DNA of 64,000 nucleotides from NCBI RefSeq assembly GCF_036370855.1, contig NC_088098.1, positions 41,233,981 to 41,297,980 on the forward strand, given 5' to 3'. Source of the stretch: Dromaius novaehollandiae. Taxonomy: Eukaryota > Chordata > Aves > Casuariiformes > Dromaiidae. The position numbers were made by a program, and so were the translations under genes. Below the pieces are notes generated by a model that was not told where the DNA came from, searched no databases, and was given only the letters and a program-made list of their open reading frames with translations. Numbering within the stretch: position 1 is the first letter of the stretch; the number at the start of each line of letters is the position of its first letter. Below, piece by piece: positions 28,801-40,800 of this stretch.

Positions 28801-31800
28801 TCAACAGGAGAGGGAATGATAACTAGACAAATAATTGCAATAAATTGCACTTCTAGTGTATTCTGTCATAGCTGTATTTTCAGAGCCCAAATATTTTTGG
28901 TTTTGGCAATGTACTTGTATACTTATCAGTCTCAGAGACACACTGATTAGATTTTCTTCTGGCGCTGCAAGAAGTGCATAAAGAGAATTCTTACTAAAGA
29001 AATACGTCATAGTTAGCTAACAGGCAACCTGGCAAGGATAAAATCTTCTGTTTGCACCCATCTCACATTCCATTCCTTTTTTTTAAATCAAAGCCGTCTT
29101 GCCTTTATGTTCAGGTACATGGGCTTATATATAAGAGAGCTGTTAAGCCTGTTATCTTTCATTACTTGTGCAGCATTTTTATTTCTAGCTGGGATCTGTG
29201 ATAGGCTGTGAACCAACGTGAAAAGTGAAAGCACTCATTGTCTGTAAGGTATTTGCATGCAGAGGGTGCAGCCTCAGGATTATGAACTCTAAAATATTTT
29301 CATACCTGGGAATCCTGGTTTCAATACTGTTTTCAAGAGTTACTTGAGGTCCAAAAAATAATTACATTTCTTAAAGGTTATACCATCTTCAGGAAGAGTT
29401 CTCACATCCTTTGGCAGAAAGAGCTTAGCTAGCTTTTCTTCTAATGAATACAAGTGGAAATGAACCTTAAAGAAGATAATCATTTTTAGCAGCTCTGGAC
29501 TTAAGCACTTACAGTTATTGCATGAAGATGAGCAATAGGTGAAAAACAGCACTGAAAGAAAGCCATGACATATGTCCAGAGTCCCAAGTTCCAAGTTGCT
29601 GAATTACAAAAATGGCTTTGTGGACTCAGCTGTATCTATGTGCTGAGCCATTGACTTCAGCAAGTTCCTCAGTTACTTAAAAATTACAATTCTCTCAGAG
29701 GGAGTGGCTTCAGCCAGAAAGAGTAAATCCTAGCTGTTTGTTATTCTTTGGACTGGATAGGACGTGATACTGCTCCTAAGTTTCTTAGTAGGACGTTAGT
29801 CAGAAGTCTGTCTCTTTTTCCATATTGCCCCTGGAACTTTTTAAAACAGTACATAAGATTATTTGTAGTAATTTAGGTCTAGGTGAGCATTGGTTTCTTT
29901 GCTTTGGCAAACTTTAAAAAAGTTATTGTTAAATCCATATCAGCCTAGTCTAGCAAAATGTTCCCTCCCTATTTTTTCATGGTGTAGTCATTTCACTCTG
30001 TTTAACTGCATTTATCATAGGCTCAGTCTGTAAGTTGATACTATAGTTAAGAATAGCCTAGTTGTTCTATGATTCCTTCCCTGTCGCCTAGATAACTTCA
30101 TTGAAGAGGCTATTTCAGGTGTTTTTCCTCAGAAATCTGCATATTCCATATCAAGATATGATCATTTCACTGAAGGTGATGGGTCAGGTCTGGATTCCAC
30201 ACTCTACTCTAGCATTACCCTGCTCTGCAGCTTTGGGTAATTCCCAAGTTACTTTCCCTCTTTGTGCTAGACTAGAATAACCTTGGTCAGTTGGGGAGCA
30301 TCTTTCTGGGTCTAGCCAGGGCCTTTGAAAAACAGGCACATTTATTTACTGCTAATAATATTTCGCACATGAACTAGGTCAGCCTCCAGTGATCTTAGCT
30401 GTTAGTTCTTAGTCATGTTACCTGAATACTTTTTCCTCATATTTGTTATATATTTGAAGGTGCTTTGTTACTTGGAAGGTTAGATTTTGCAGTGTGAAGG
30501 TGTCTTTTAGTTTTAGTTCTTTCTTTATTTCTCATTCTGATTTTGTGCTATTTCTGCTTCCAAAGCATAAGTATTATAAATTTGAGGCTTATTGTGCTTA
30601 TGTCTGAATGCTAATAGGGTCATGAGTTTATCTAGTTTGGTACCCTGAAAGTTTTTAATTCATTTCATTGCTTGGTGTATTCCAATTCTTAAGTGTGACA
30701 TAAGTGTATATCCATGAAGTAAAACACTGTCCTCCATCTAAAAATATACTACTTACAGGAGTTCTCTTCCTTTATTACCTTTTTTACAGTGATGATTCTG
30801 AATGAAAAGAAGGAACCAATGAAGGCGAAAGCTTTAGGAAATATTGTGGTAAAGTAAGCAAACCAAGTATCTTACAGCTAAGAAAAGCCTTACAGACGGG
30901 CTCGACTACCTTTTGACCAAAATTTATCTATGTAACAGTAATCAAAGCAATGAGAGTTGAATAGCATGGCTGTCTCTGATATTAATATCAAACTATCAAA
31001 ACTTAGGTCCATTACTGTTGAAAAAATGCAAATGACATTGTGTATGTAAATGACTGTGGACTGCTTTCTTTTCCCCCTTAAACTACAGCAAAATTTACCA
31101 TTTTCTTAATTGCCAGATGCTGGCAAAGGAATAAGTCTGCCTGTTGTGATGTATGAGCACAGTATTGGATCATTCTCTTCACTATTTTATCTTTCAGTTC
31201 AGAGAAATTGTATAGCAGTGAAGATTCACGTGCTTTGGCCTTTGGGTTTGATGCTGCCTGCTCTTTCATTGTTTCCTAATCCCAAGTGATGCATGTTCTT
31301 ACAGGGAGAATGTGCGTTTTACTGATCTCAGTAAAAACAATAAGATGTCTGTGTGTGTCACTGTTCAAGTGTAGCAGTACTTGGACAAACTTAATACAAG
31401 AAAAGACTCCAGCCAAAAAAAGAAAGAAAGAAAGAAAGAAGCCCTGCTGTAAGTCCTGTAGCTGATCTTTGATAGAATTTACCAAACTCCTGTCAGATGA
31501 GGTCCATAAGCTGTAATATCCTTCTTGAAAGTACACATTTCTTAATGTCTTTTCTTAGATAAAAGAGCCTCTGTTCAGATATACTCTGAACATCCATTGC
31601 ATTTCTCTTATCTTACTTTCCACTCGCTTTTTCTAGAACCTTTCCTTACTTCTGTAAAGGTCGATAGACTACTGCTCCACATAGCATATGCCAGCTGTGT
31701 ATTCCAGATGTTTCACAGGGTTTTAGGTGAATGTCATTTTTCTCATCCAGATAGCTACATTGTGATTTACACGTTAGCTGTAGCCTCCTCTGTTTTCAGT

Positions 31801-34800
31801 CTTAGAAAATACTTAAGCTCTGAACACATACTGACTGCCAGCAAGTACAAGTCCCAGAATGAATGCATTAATCAACTTCTGTTTTGGTAAAATTTAAGAG
31901 ACTAGAGGTAGCTCAGAGGCATCATTCCTCATGTAGATGAATGAAAGGTAATGTGCTGAAAGATGAGCATTAACCTTCAGTGAAATGAAATTTTGTTAAA
32001 AGCCAAAACATTGGCATAGATATACTGATTTTGATCAATTGTTGAATGAGCTTAACTAAGAATAGAGCCATGGGTGGTAGGAGATTAGGAGCTCGTGACA
32101 TACAGGCACTGGACTATGCTGCAGAAATGCCCTTTTGAAATATGGGCTGTCTAGCTGTGTAGAGCTTGCTTGGGAATCTGAGTTGCCGAGAGGTGGAGGT
32201 TATTTGCTCACCTGTACTACTGATCTAATGTAATTAGATTACTGTGGAGACTAAGACAGTATCACAGTAAGTTGTTGTACTGTGTGACACACGTGTGCTT
32301 TCAGGATAAAGCCTCTACTCTGCCTGATTCTGCGCATCTAAGGCTAAGTCACCAGGATGCACAGGAACGTGTCTAAGTGCGCACACGTTGTTCCCTGAAT
32401 AAACACGCTCATATTTAGACATAGTTTTCCTGTGACACCTGTAAGATGGTGCATTAATTCCGCTGTGGAGTATGAATAATTTAAATTGCTGTAGTCTTTA
32501 GTAGGCTGTGGTTTGCAGTAACAGTAATCTAGGTCAGAATGAAAGGTTATCTTTTGAAGCTCTTGCCTCTTGGATGCTTAACTGTTGCTATAATAAAACT
32601 TAGGCTTGTAACCAGTGGAGAGAGAAAGGCATTTTGAAAGGAAATTGATCCAAACTGTCTTAGTTATTCAACTAGGATGGGATAAATCAGCTTCCAGAGG
32701 TGTTTATATTTCTCGACTGTCTATAGGGGTTACATATGTAGCTCAATCTAGATGCTTAACGTTAGCTGCCTGAAAGTTCAGTGAGATTGATCCCATCCTT
32801 AGTAACTCTCTGCCAGATGAGCTGAATTGTATCTACCAACAGGTAATGTTGATAGACGTGTGTTTGCATTTCTGTGTCTTACTACCTTTATGTTTAAGTG
32901 CCTGTAAATAGTGGATATTGCCATATCAGGAGATGCTTCTAGGGATTGTCATCAATCTCTTAAAGCCAAAATTTGTCTTCCTTAATATTGTCCCTTTTTT
33001 AAGCATTTATTTGTCTTAAAGGATTCCACATGTGTTTATGTATTGATTTTTGTTTCGTCTTCCTCAGCATGACTTTTGCTGCAGCCAAATAAATTGATAG
33101 GGGAAAAGTGGAGGAATTTTCCAGTTTTTCACATTAGATAATTCAGGAAGAGTAATGGTTCAAGGACACTGTTGTTTTATCATTTCAGCATTTATTGTAA
33201 TACCTGTTCTGAAATAGTAGGGGAAGAATAAGAAATTAAACTATCCTTCTAGTAGTTGATACAGAATCAGTTTTAAGGTAGGTTAACTGCCATCCATTTT
33301 TTTCTTCCAGCATTTTTTTGGCTTAAATTTTTGAGACAAGAGGCCTCTTAAATTTTTTTATTCTACAGCTTCACTATAAAAAAAAAAAAAAAAGCAGAGA
33401 GAGGAATGAGCTTTAGGAGGCAAATTGTGAATTCTTTAACACTTCTAACATTTGAATCTATGGATTGTTGAACAGAAGTTTGTTTTAGGATATTATAGTT
33501 CACCGTGTCTTAACATTTTGTCCAAGTTTAATTCTGGTAAGGGTCAATTTCTTGACAGTTTTTAGGGTTTTTTTGGACATAAACGTCCGTGGCTGTTAGG
33601 TTAGGACATCGTATTTTCTGTCTTACACAGTGCTCAGCTCAGCCACTATTTAACTGTGAGACTTTTTTCATTTTGTAACTAGAGCTAGTTTTCATAAAGC
33701 CCTCTAGCAAAGAAAGCTTGGCTCTCTTCATTTCTTAAGCAGATACGTTATCCTTCTTCTACATGTACAGACCCCTTAAAAATAGTTGGGACAATCCTTC
33801 TTACTAGCAGTGTTCGTTTCTTACGCCAGGGTCCTCCCCAGGCATCTAGAAGGAAGTGGGGTGTCAGGATAGGTTTTGCTTTTACTCTCTATGCACTCAG
33901 CAGCAAAATGTGATGCATCTCTTTAGGAAAAAAAGAAACCAAAACAAAACACTCAGGTGTTTGCTTTATCTGCAACATACTTGACAGGGCTGAAAAATGT
34001 TCTTCAGTGTTTCATGGAGAGGAGGATGGCCACAGGCTGCCTATGATACAAGCTGTGCAAAAGTGGTATGACGTTGCTCTTGGTTATTTTTAGCCCAGTC
34101 TAACTCCTGATAAAGACTGTTGGAGCTGTTTGAAGCCTGTGGTGCTTGCAAGTATAGTATTTGAAATACCTATACTGGCAGTAGAGTTTTAAACTTTAAT
34201 TTTATCCTGCAGGAGTCAAAGCATTTAGAAAGGTAATTTTTACACCTACCTATTCCAACTATTCCCCCAGTATAGTCATTCCTTTATTCATCTGCGAGCT
34301 GATCCTCGCTTTTCTCACAAAGCCCTCATCTCTGCCCTCTGGAATGATTACATGCTGACGAGCTCTCACACAGGCTAATTTCCCTGGACAGCGCCATAAT
34401 ATGTTTGACTTCACAAGTTTTTCAGGATAAAGCAATAAAATACAGTGTCAAAACATTTATGATGAAAGGGTCAAAGAAAATGAAGGCCACTACAGTTCAT
34501 TAGGGTGGCCTAAAATGAATCTGCTGCTTTCTAAATTTCCTCTTTTTGAGCTTCAGTCTTTGGACATGAAGGACAATTAACTGAGAATTTATTCTGAAAT
34601 GAAAAAGATAGCAGCAATGACCTCCATTTTCCATTAGCAAGAGCAGTCTGATTTAGTGACACACTTTTGCTTGCACTGATCTGGTCTGCCTATAATTAAT
34701 ACACACTTGAAAATGTGTGCGTGCACGTTTGTGTGTGTGTAGTCACGATTAGTGATGAGAATTTTCAAAACTGTCTGTTCTCTTAAGGAATATTAGCAAA

Positions 34801-37800
34801 GAGAAATCCCATTTAAATTCCAGTGCAGTGGGAAACTCAGTTTTGCTCATGTACCTTATAAAGATTGCAAACCTATTATGTTTATTTTATGAAGCGGTTG
34901 CAAGCACTGTCTCATTAGCTGACATTATTCTTTATATGCATCCACAACAGCAAGGGAACTACATTTGTCATATATTCATTCTAGCCGGAGGGTAGTGTCA
35001 ACCAGTAAATTCCTCCTTAGAGCCTCTCAAGACTGTTTATAACCCTGTGTTACACTTCCTGTAGTGTTTGTGTAGTTAATTTTGTGCCCTAATAATGGAG
35101 TATTCTGGGATAAGTATTGACAAATTAATTTTACCAATCTCCATTGTGCAGAATCACAGAAATACTTCTGTTCCATATTCAGAAAGAGGTGAGACATTGT
35201 AGTTACGTGATACAGTGATTCTCAAATGCTTATGTGAGTTGGACAGGGAAACTGGTAAATGTTACATTGCTTAAATTGCATTTAAGAATAGTGACTGTAT
35301 GAGAGGCTCTGCAGACCATTAATGCTGATTTTTCATAAGTCCATGAATAGTGGAGAAGCAGGAAAGAAAATGAGAGTGTTCTGTCAATGGGTAAAATGAT
35401 CGAAGTGATAAGCCACATCATTATGTAGAGCAAAATCATGCAATAGCTGATACAGAATGCTGTAAGAGGGTAAAACATTAAAAAATAGTTAATATTTTTG
35501 ACATGGTTTTATAAGGAATAGGTCATTATAAATTTATAGCCTTTTAAAATATTTTTAGATCTTAAGTTGGCAGATATCAGTGTGAGAGGACCTTTAAAGG
35601 CAAATATTGTAAAGCTAATATTCTTTAGTGGGGAGGATGGTGCTCAGAAATAAGCAGCCCATTCCCAGTTTCACTGTTTGTAATATTGTGTTCAATCTTT
35701 ACACAATATTTACAGAGCAAATAGTTAGATGTTCAATAAAAAGATGACTCATTTAATATTACTCATAATGTATAAAAAATTTTCAGTACGTATTTGGAAG
35801 TTGTTACAGAGAATAGTGGCTTGAAGCCAGGAATGTACTCTTTAAGATGCACAATAGAAATAAATATTAATCAAAATAGCTTAAAGGGGGAGAAAGGGAA
35901 AGAAAAAGGTGTAATTTTTCTCAATACATCGTAGTACCTTAGCATCCCATTAAAGATAATAAAAATGTTGTAGGAGTTGATGAAGCAACATTTGGGCATT
36001 CTGACTTGGGATAAACACACAAGAGAGAGGAAAGCTTTTGTTTGTGCTCGTCCGCTTTGCTGGAGGAAAAGGAGGAGGGGAGGCAAGGGCAGTGTTTTTA
36101 GACAGTAAAAACAAGGGAAACTCCATCTCAGCTTAAGAGAGGGAGTAGGTAACCTAGCTCAAGAGAAAGACAGATAAATTGAAGTTAGTCAAAATGCTAA
36201 AATACCTATTATTGTTAGATGGACCCATATAAGCTACATCATTATTTACAGAGTTTGCCTAGCTTTTTCAATGTTTTTCTAAATGTTTTCAACCTTGAAA
36301 TGAGAAATAAGCCTGGATCTGTTTTGTTTTTTGCGGGGCTCTAGACATTTTAATCGTGATATTTTGGCAAAATCCCAGTACATATAATAACATTATGGAA
36401 AGCTGAGTTCCACCTTTATTAATTGTACTGATTATTTGTATTAGCACAATGCCTAGAAATTCTAGTCAGTCATGATGCTAAGCTCGTCACAAATGCAGAG
36501 TTGTGTGGGCCTGTGACTGCAAGACGGGAAAGGGAGGGTCGGATACCGGCACAGAGAGACACTCAAGGTTCACGAGGGGTTAAACAGGATAGATTTAATA
36601 AAGGACTTGCACTCCAAACTGCACGAGGAGACCTGGGAACTGCTTGGGGGGGTCACTGGGAGGCTGCTGGAGGCACGGGTTGGAAGCCCAGGCATGACTC
36701 ACCTCGTTGTACCCTGAGGGCCCCTTGACCCTGCTAGAACTATTTCCTTATCTCAGCTGTGCTACCCTTGAGTAGCCACTGGCTGGGAAGCGGCTCGACA
36801 TTGCTGACAAATGGCAAATGTGTGCCTGGCCCTGACGGGAATTTGGTCAGTGTGCAGAAAGCGCACTCTGGGGCTGCTACCACGTGCTCTGTGGGTCGCT
36901 GACTCCTCGCCAGATCTTCTGCAGGTGTTCCCACTGCGCTCCCCCGACTGACAGAGACGTGGTGTTGGTGCCACCAGAGTGTAGGCAAGGTTCAGACGTG
37001 CCCTTCAGGCATTGGCTTAACGAACAGCTAAGGTGTACAAGCAACTAAATTGTAGTAAATATATTTACTGAATTGTAACATGTATGCACATAAAACTAAT
37101 CAGCCCAGAAGACCAGGAGTGTAATGTATTTTCCCCATAGTCCTAAATTCGACAGCCATGATGACAGTCACTGCCAGGGGTTGTCCCGCGCTTATTCCTT
37201 GGACTTTACATTGCGCAGTGCTTGAAGTAGGCTCGTTGTCTTGTGGACGTTGGGTTTGACGCACTTACAGCAGTTTCATCAGTGTCCCAGCTGCCATCAG
37301 CGTACAGGGTTAGGATGGAGAGCGGCAACGTCACGGCTCTGCTCAGCATATTCGTCAGGTCTCGGTTCTCTAGGTGAGAGTCTTCTAGAGGGGACATAGG
37401 CTGGGACGCTTTCCCCTTTGGTTAGTACCAGGTGGGTGTCTCCTGGCTCATCAGCAATAATTTTTCCCCTTCCAGCTGTCTGGGTTTAGTCAGATCTGTA
37501 GACCCGAAACTGCCTGGTTGCTGAGTGGGCACAAGGAAATTAATTTCTGGATAGTGGGGACGCCTGTCCGCTCACATATCAGTTGGGCTATTTGGTCTCC
37601 CTGTGCATGTTGCAGGGTTTGGGATCTGGTGTGATGGATCACAGCTTTCACCTCCTCGAGGTAGTTTGAGTCAGTGACCTCTGCAACGATGTCCACCCCC
37701 CCAGAGAGCAGTATTGCAGGGCTCCGAGCAACCGTAATACCCTTGAGGGATGGCAACTGCCACCCCATACTCCCAAGATGACGGCTGTCTGGGTCTAGGG

Positions 37801-40800
37801 TTATTTCTTTGCATGGCAGTCGCAGACCCAACCCTGCGCTCCCAGGCAGGGCTTGCATGGGAAGGCAGGCTTGGGGGTGCAGCCGTTGCGCTCTAAGCAC
37901 ATGCGGCTGCTCGGTGGATGCCCCCTTGAAACCAGCATATGGGGCAGAGCCACACGGCGGTCGGTCATTGGGGCAGGCTGTTGCCCGATGAATGTTTTTA
38001 GTCCAACCCGTGAGGGTACCAGTAGGGTCCAGTTTGCACAGCTGCTCTTTGAGCAGCCTGTTCATTTGCTCCATCAATCCTGTCCATTGCAGATGGTAGG
38101 GTACGGGATATATCCAGGCTATTCCTCGCTCTCCAGCCCAATTTTGAATGTCGTTCCCTGAAAAATGAGTGCCTGTCAGTCACTGACTCCTCGCCAGACC
38201 CGCAGGTGTTCTCACTGCATTGCCCATACCTGTCTAATTATTTTGCCTGAAAGATGATGTACATGCATGGAAGAAATGTTCAGGCTTTGCTTAGTAAACG
38301 GAAGTGTGTCCTAACTGCAATTAACGTTTTACAGAGAGCCATAGCGGGGCATTTTCATACTGTGTCTGTATTGTGCCATACTCTGCAGGATAGCGATACT
38401 TGCCCTAATCTGTAGTTTAGCAGTGTGGTTTCATAGACTCAGGGAGCTTTTTTATCTTGCTTCTCAGCAACATGTAATGTAGAGGTACTAGTCATTGCAG
38501 CAGTTTTTCTTGGAAAAGATTGGTAGGAGCAGAGATGATATGTCTGGTGATGCATTGCATACTTCTGAGTTTAAATTTCTAAACAATTCTATTTACAGAA
38601 AGGAAAATGTGTTTCTGATTTCAGCAATAAAACTCGTTCTTCTATTTAATGACTAACTGCAAACCATTGAATAGACCTTTGGAGAAATTATTAAGGACTT
38701 TGTCCAAATTAATTGTTCTGTCACTCTCATCATAAGGACGTTTTAGACTGTTAAATAAATTGCAAGTACAAAATATGCAATGACTGTAACTTATGAATTG
38801 CTATGCAGTTAGCAACCAGGCAGTAACCGTAGTTGACTACCATTTTCTTGAATCTGAACAAGAGATTTTTTCTTTTAAACTCCTACATATACAAACACAG
38901 GGATCAATATATTCTTCCTCTATTTTTTATTCGTGGCAAATATTCTCTAAGTCATGCTTGTGTATCACAGGGGTCCTTACTAAACTTGGAAGTCTTGCAC
39001 TAGGCCAGTCACTTCCCTCCAGATGGGCAGTAGCCATCGTGCCTCCCTGAAGCCTGCATAACTAATGGGAAGTGTTTGGCTATTGGGGCTGTAGCGAACT
39101 GTAACCGTACTTTCAGGGGGTGTGATATATAGTATGTGTTGAGCTAGAACCATCAGAGAAAGTAGCAGGATTTATAGTAGTATACTCCCTTAGACAACGG
39201 GAGCTGAATTAAGCTGAAGATACATGGAATTGTAAACAGTCATGGATCTGAATCATTACTAGATGACGTGGCCTTTTCAGCATAGCTTATACTATTAATA
39301 CTGTATTTAGGTAAAACATGTATTTTTTTCTTCTTCTTTTTATAATTGTAATATTAGAAAGTACATACCACTGCACTGGTAACACTGGTTCCTGTGACCA
39401 GAACGTCACAGGAGCCTTGTAATGAATATCGGTATTACTGCACTGCAGAGGGGTGTTTCCCTGCTGGAGCTCCTGCTTTTTGGATATAGTAATAAATCAC
39501 AGGGACATTGTCAGGGTAAAAAATAATATACCCTGGCTAAAGATTTGCTTGTTAGGAATACAGGCATATGCTAACAATATCTGTATGAGGCATTTATGGT
39601 TTTATATATATAAATGTGCTTGTTTGCATGATTAGTCTCTCTCTTGCTACAGTTAAGCTTTATAAAACTTCTGTTTGTCTCTTTGAATATGTATTTCTTA
39701 GGCTTAAACGCAGCTTATTGCACTGCTTATCAGGTGGTCAGAACTCTGGAGGAATAAAATGGCTAATATTTTAACTGAGATTTCTGTAGCTTTTCTTCTT
39801 CTGGTAGATACATATTTGTGAAATGACCCTTTTTTGGTCTTTTGCATGTCCTTGACTGAAAATGGGTATACAGCATGCACTGAGAACTCAACTAATGAAG
39901 CATTTCAATATTTTGCAGCTTGACTTTTTATAGAATTATAATAAGTCTAGTTATTTTACGAAGTTCTGAAGTTGATTTTTTAGCAAATTAGTTGATTTTT
40001 TTATACTTTCAAAAAACTCCTTAAATAATTCCAATAATACTGTGCTCAGTTAAAATATATAAAAAAAAGAAAAACATTCTTATGCGGATTCTTATGACTG
40101 AAGACATTTGAGTTATGTCTGTTTACAGAAACTGAATACCTGTATGGCTGGGTAATTCAGTAGATATGCATATAAATGTATGTATATGTCTGTGGGTTAG
40201 AGATCTCTATAATAATGAAAGTTTCTGTATCATAGCACATATGCACATATTTCTGACAGATACTCTGTTCTTATAAATGTTGAAAGCTGAATGGTGGTAA
40301 CATATTTATAGCATTTTCTATATTTACAAGACCAAACACTGTTTTTCTAAAGGTTGGAGACCCTATTTTATATTAAAGTTATGGACTGGGTACAGTTCAG
40401 ACCTATATGTGATCACCTGTCATTTTAAGAAATATATGGTCCTGTTGATCTGTTAGCAACACATTATTGAACCGAACTGTTTTCTGACTGCATAGTCAGT
40501 AATTGTTTATCTGAATATAAAGTATGAATGTAGACAGTCAACCACATTGTTATATCTGTGCTTCTAATTTTGCTTTGTGCTTTTTAATTTAAGGTTGCCT
40601 CTGCCTCCTGGAGCATTTTCAGGTCTTTGGGAAAATCCAGAAACATTCCAGAAGTTATATTTCCAAAAATTTCCAGTAAGAATTACAAAATGAATTATAT
40701 AAACTTATAGTAATCCCATGACACTGAATGATAGTAGATTTCAACTGGTTAATGTACAACATTATCATATCTTATTTTAATAGTTCTTTGATATGTGACT

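Larger units (their letters stand above)
36502..38225 (-). mobile_element. ERV-L-like (class III) endogenous retrovirus fragment, rearranged
   Basis: This block is clearly richer in GC than the flanking intron. On the minus strand it holds an integrase-like tail followed by a dUTPase-like domain, an order typical of ERV-L elements, where dUTPase closes pol and env is absent. Further along (36502 to about 36760) is an LTR-like end with an ATTAAA signal variant, a GTGTCTCTCTGTGCC segment and a terminal CACA. A segment of about 45 bp near the right end (38181-38225) recurs inside the block at 36897-36946, so the copy is rearranged or deleted. No matching second LTR or target duplication was found; both edges are estimates. 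It lies antisense to ACSS3 in an intron. Confidence 0.7.
30854..40593 (+). other. ACSS3 intron, 9.7 kb, with ERV insertion
   Basis: Contents: a GAAA microsatellite at 31415-31441, A16 at 33378-33393, a possible conserved noncoding stretch at about 34.28-34.72 kb and the ERV-L-like fragment at about 36.5-38.2 kb. The rest is AT-rich with no recognised exon. Confidence 0.8.

Noticed and set aside
37809..38161. 60- and 102-codon + strand frames
   Set aside because: Antisense shadows of the retroviral integrase/dUTPase relic.
38980..39030. CTTGCACTAGGCCAGTCACTT, reminiscent of MIR
   Set aside because: Only one short block matches and the rest of the MIR order is missing.
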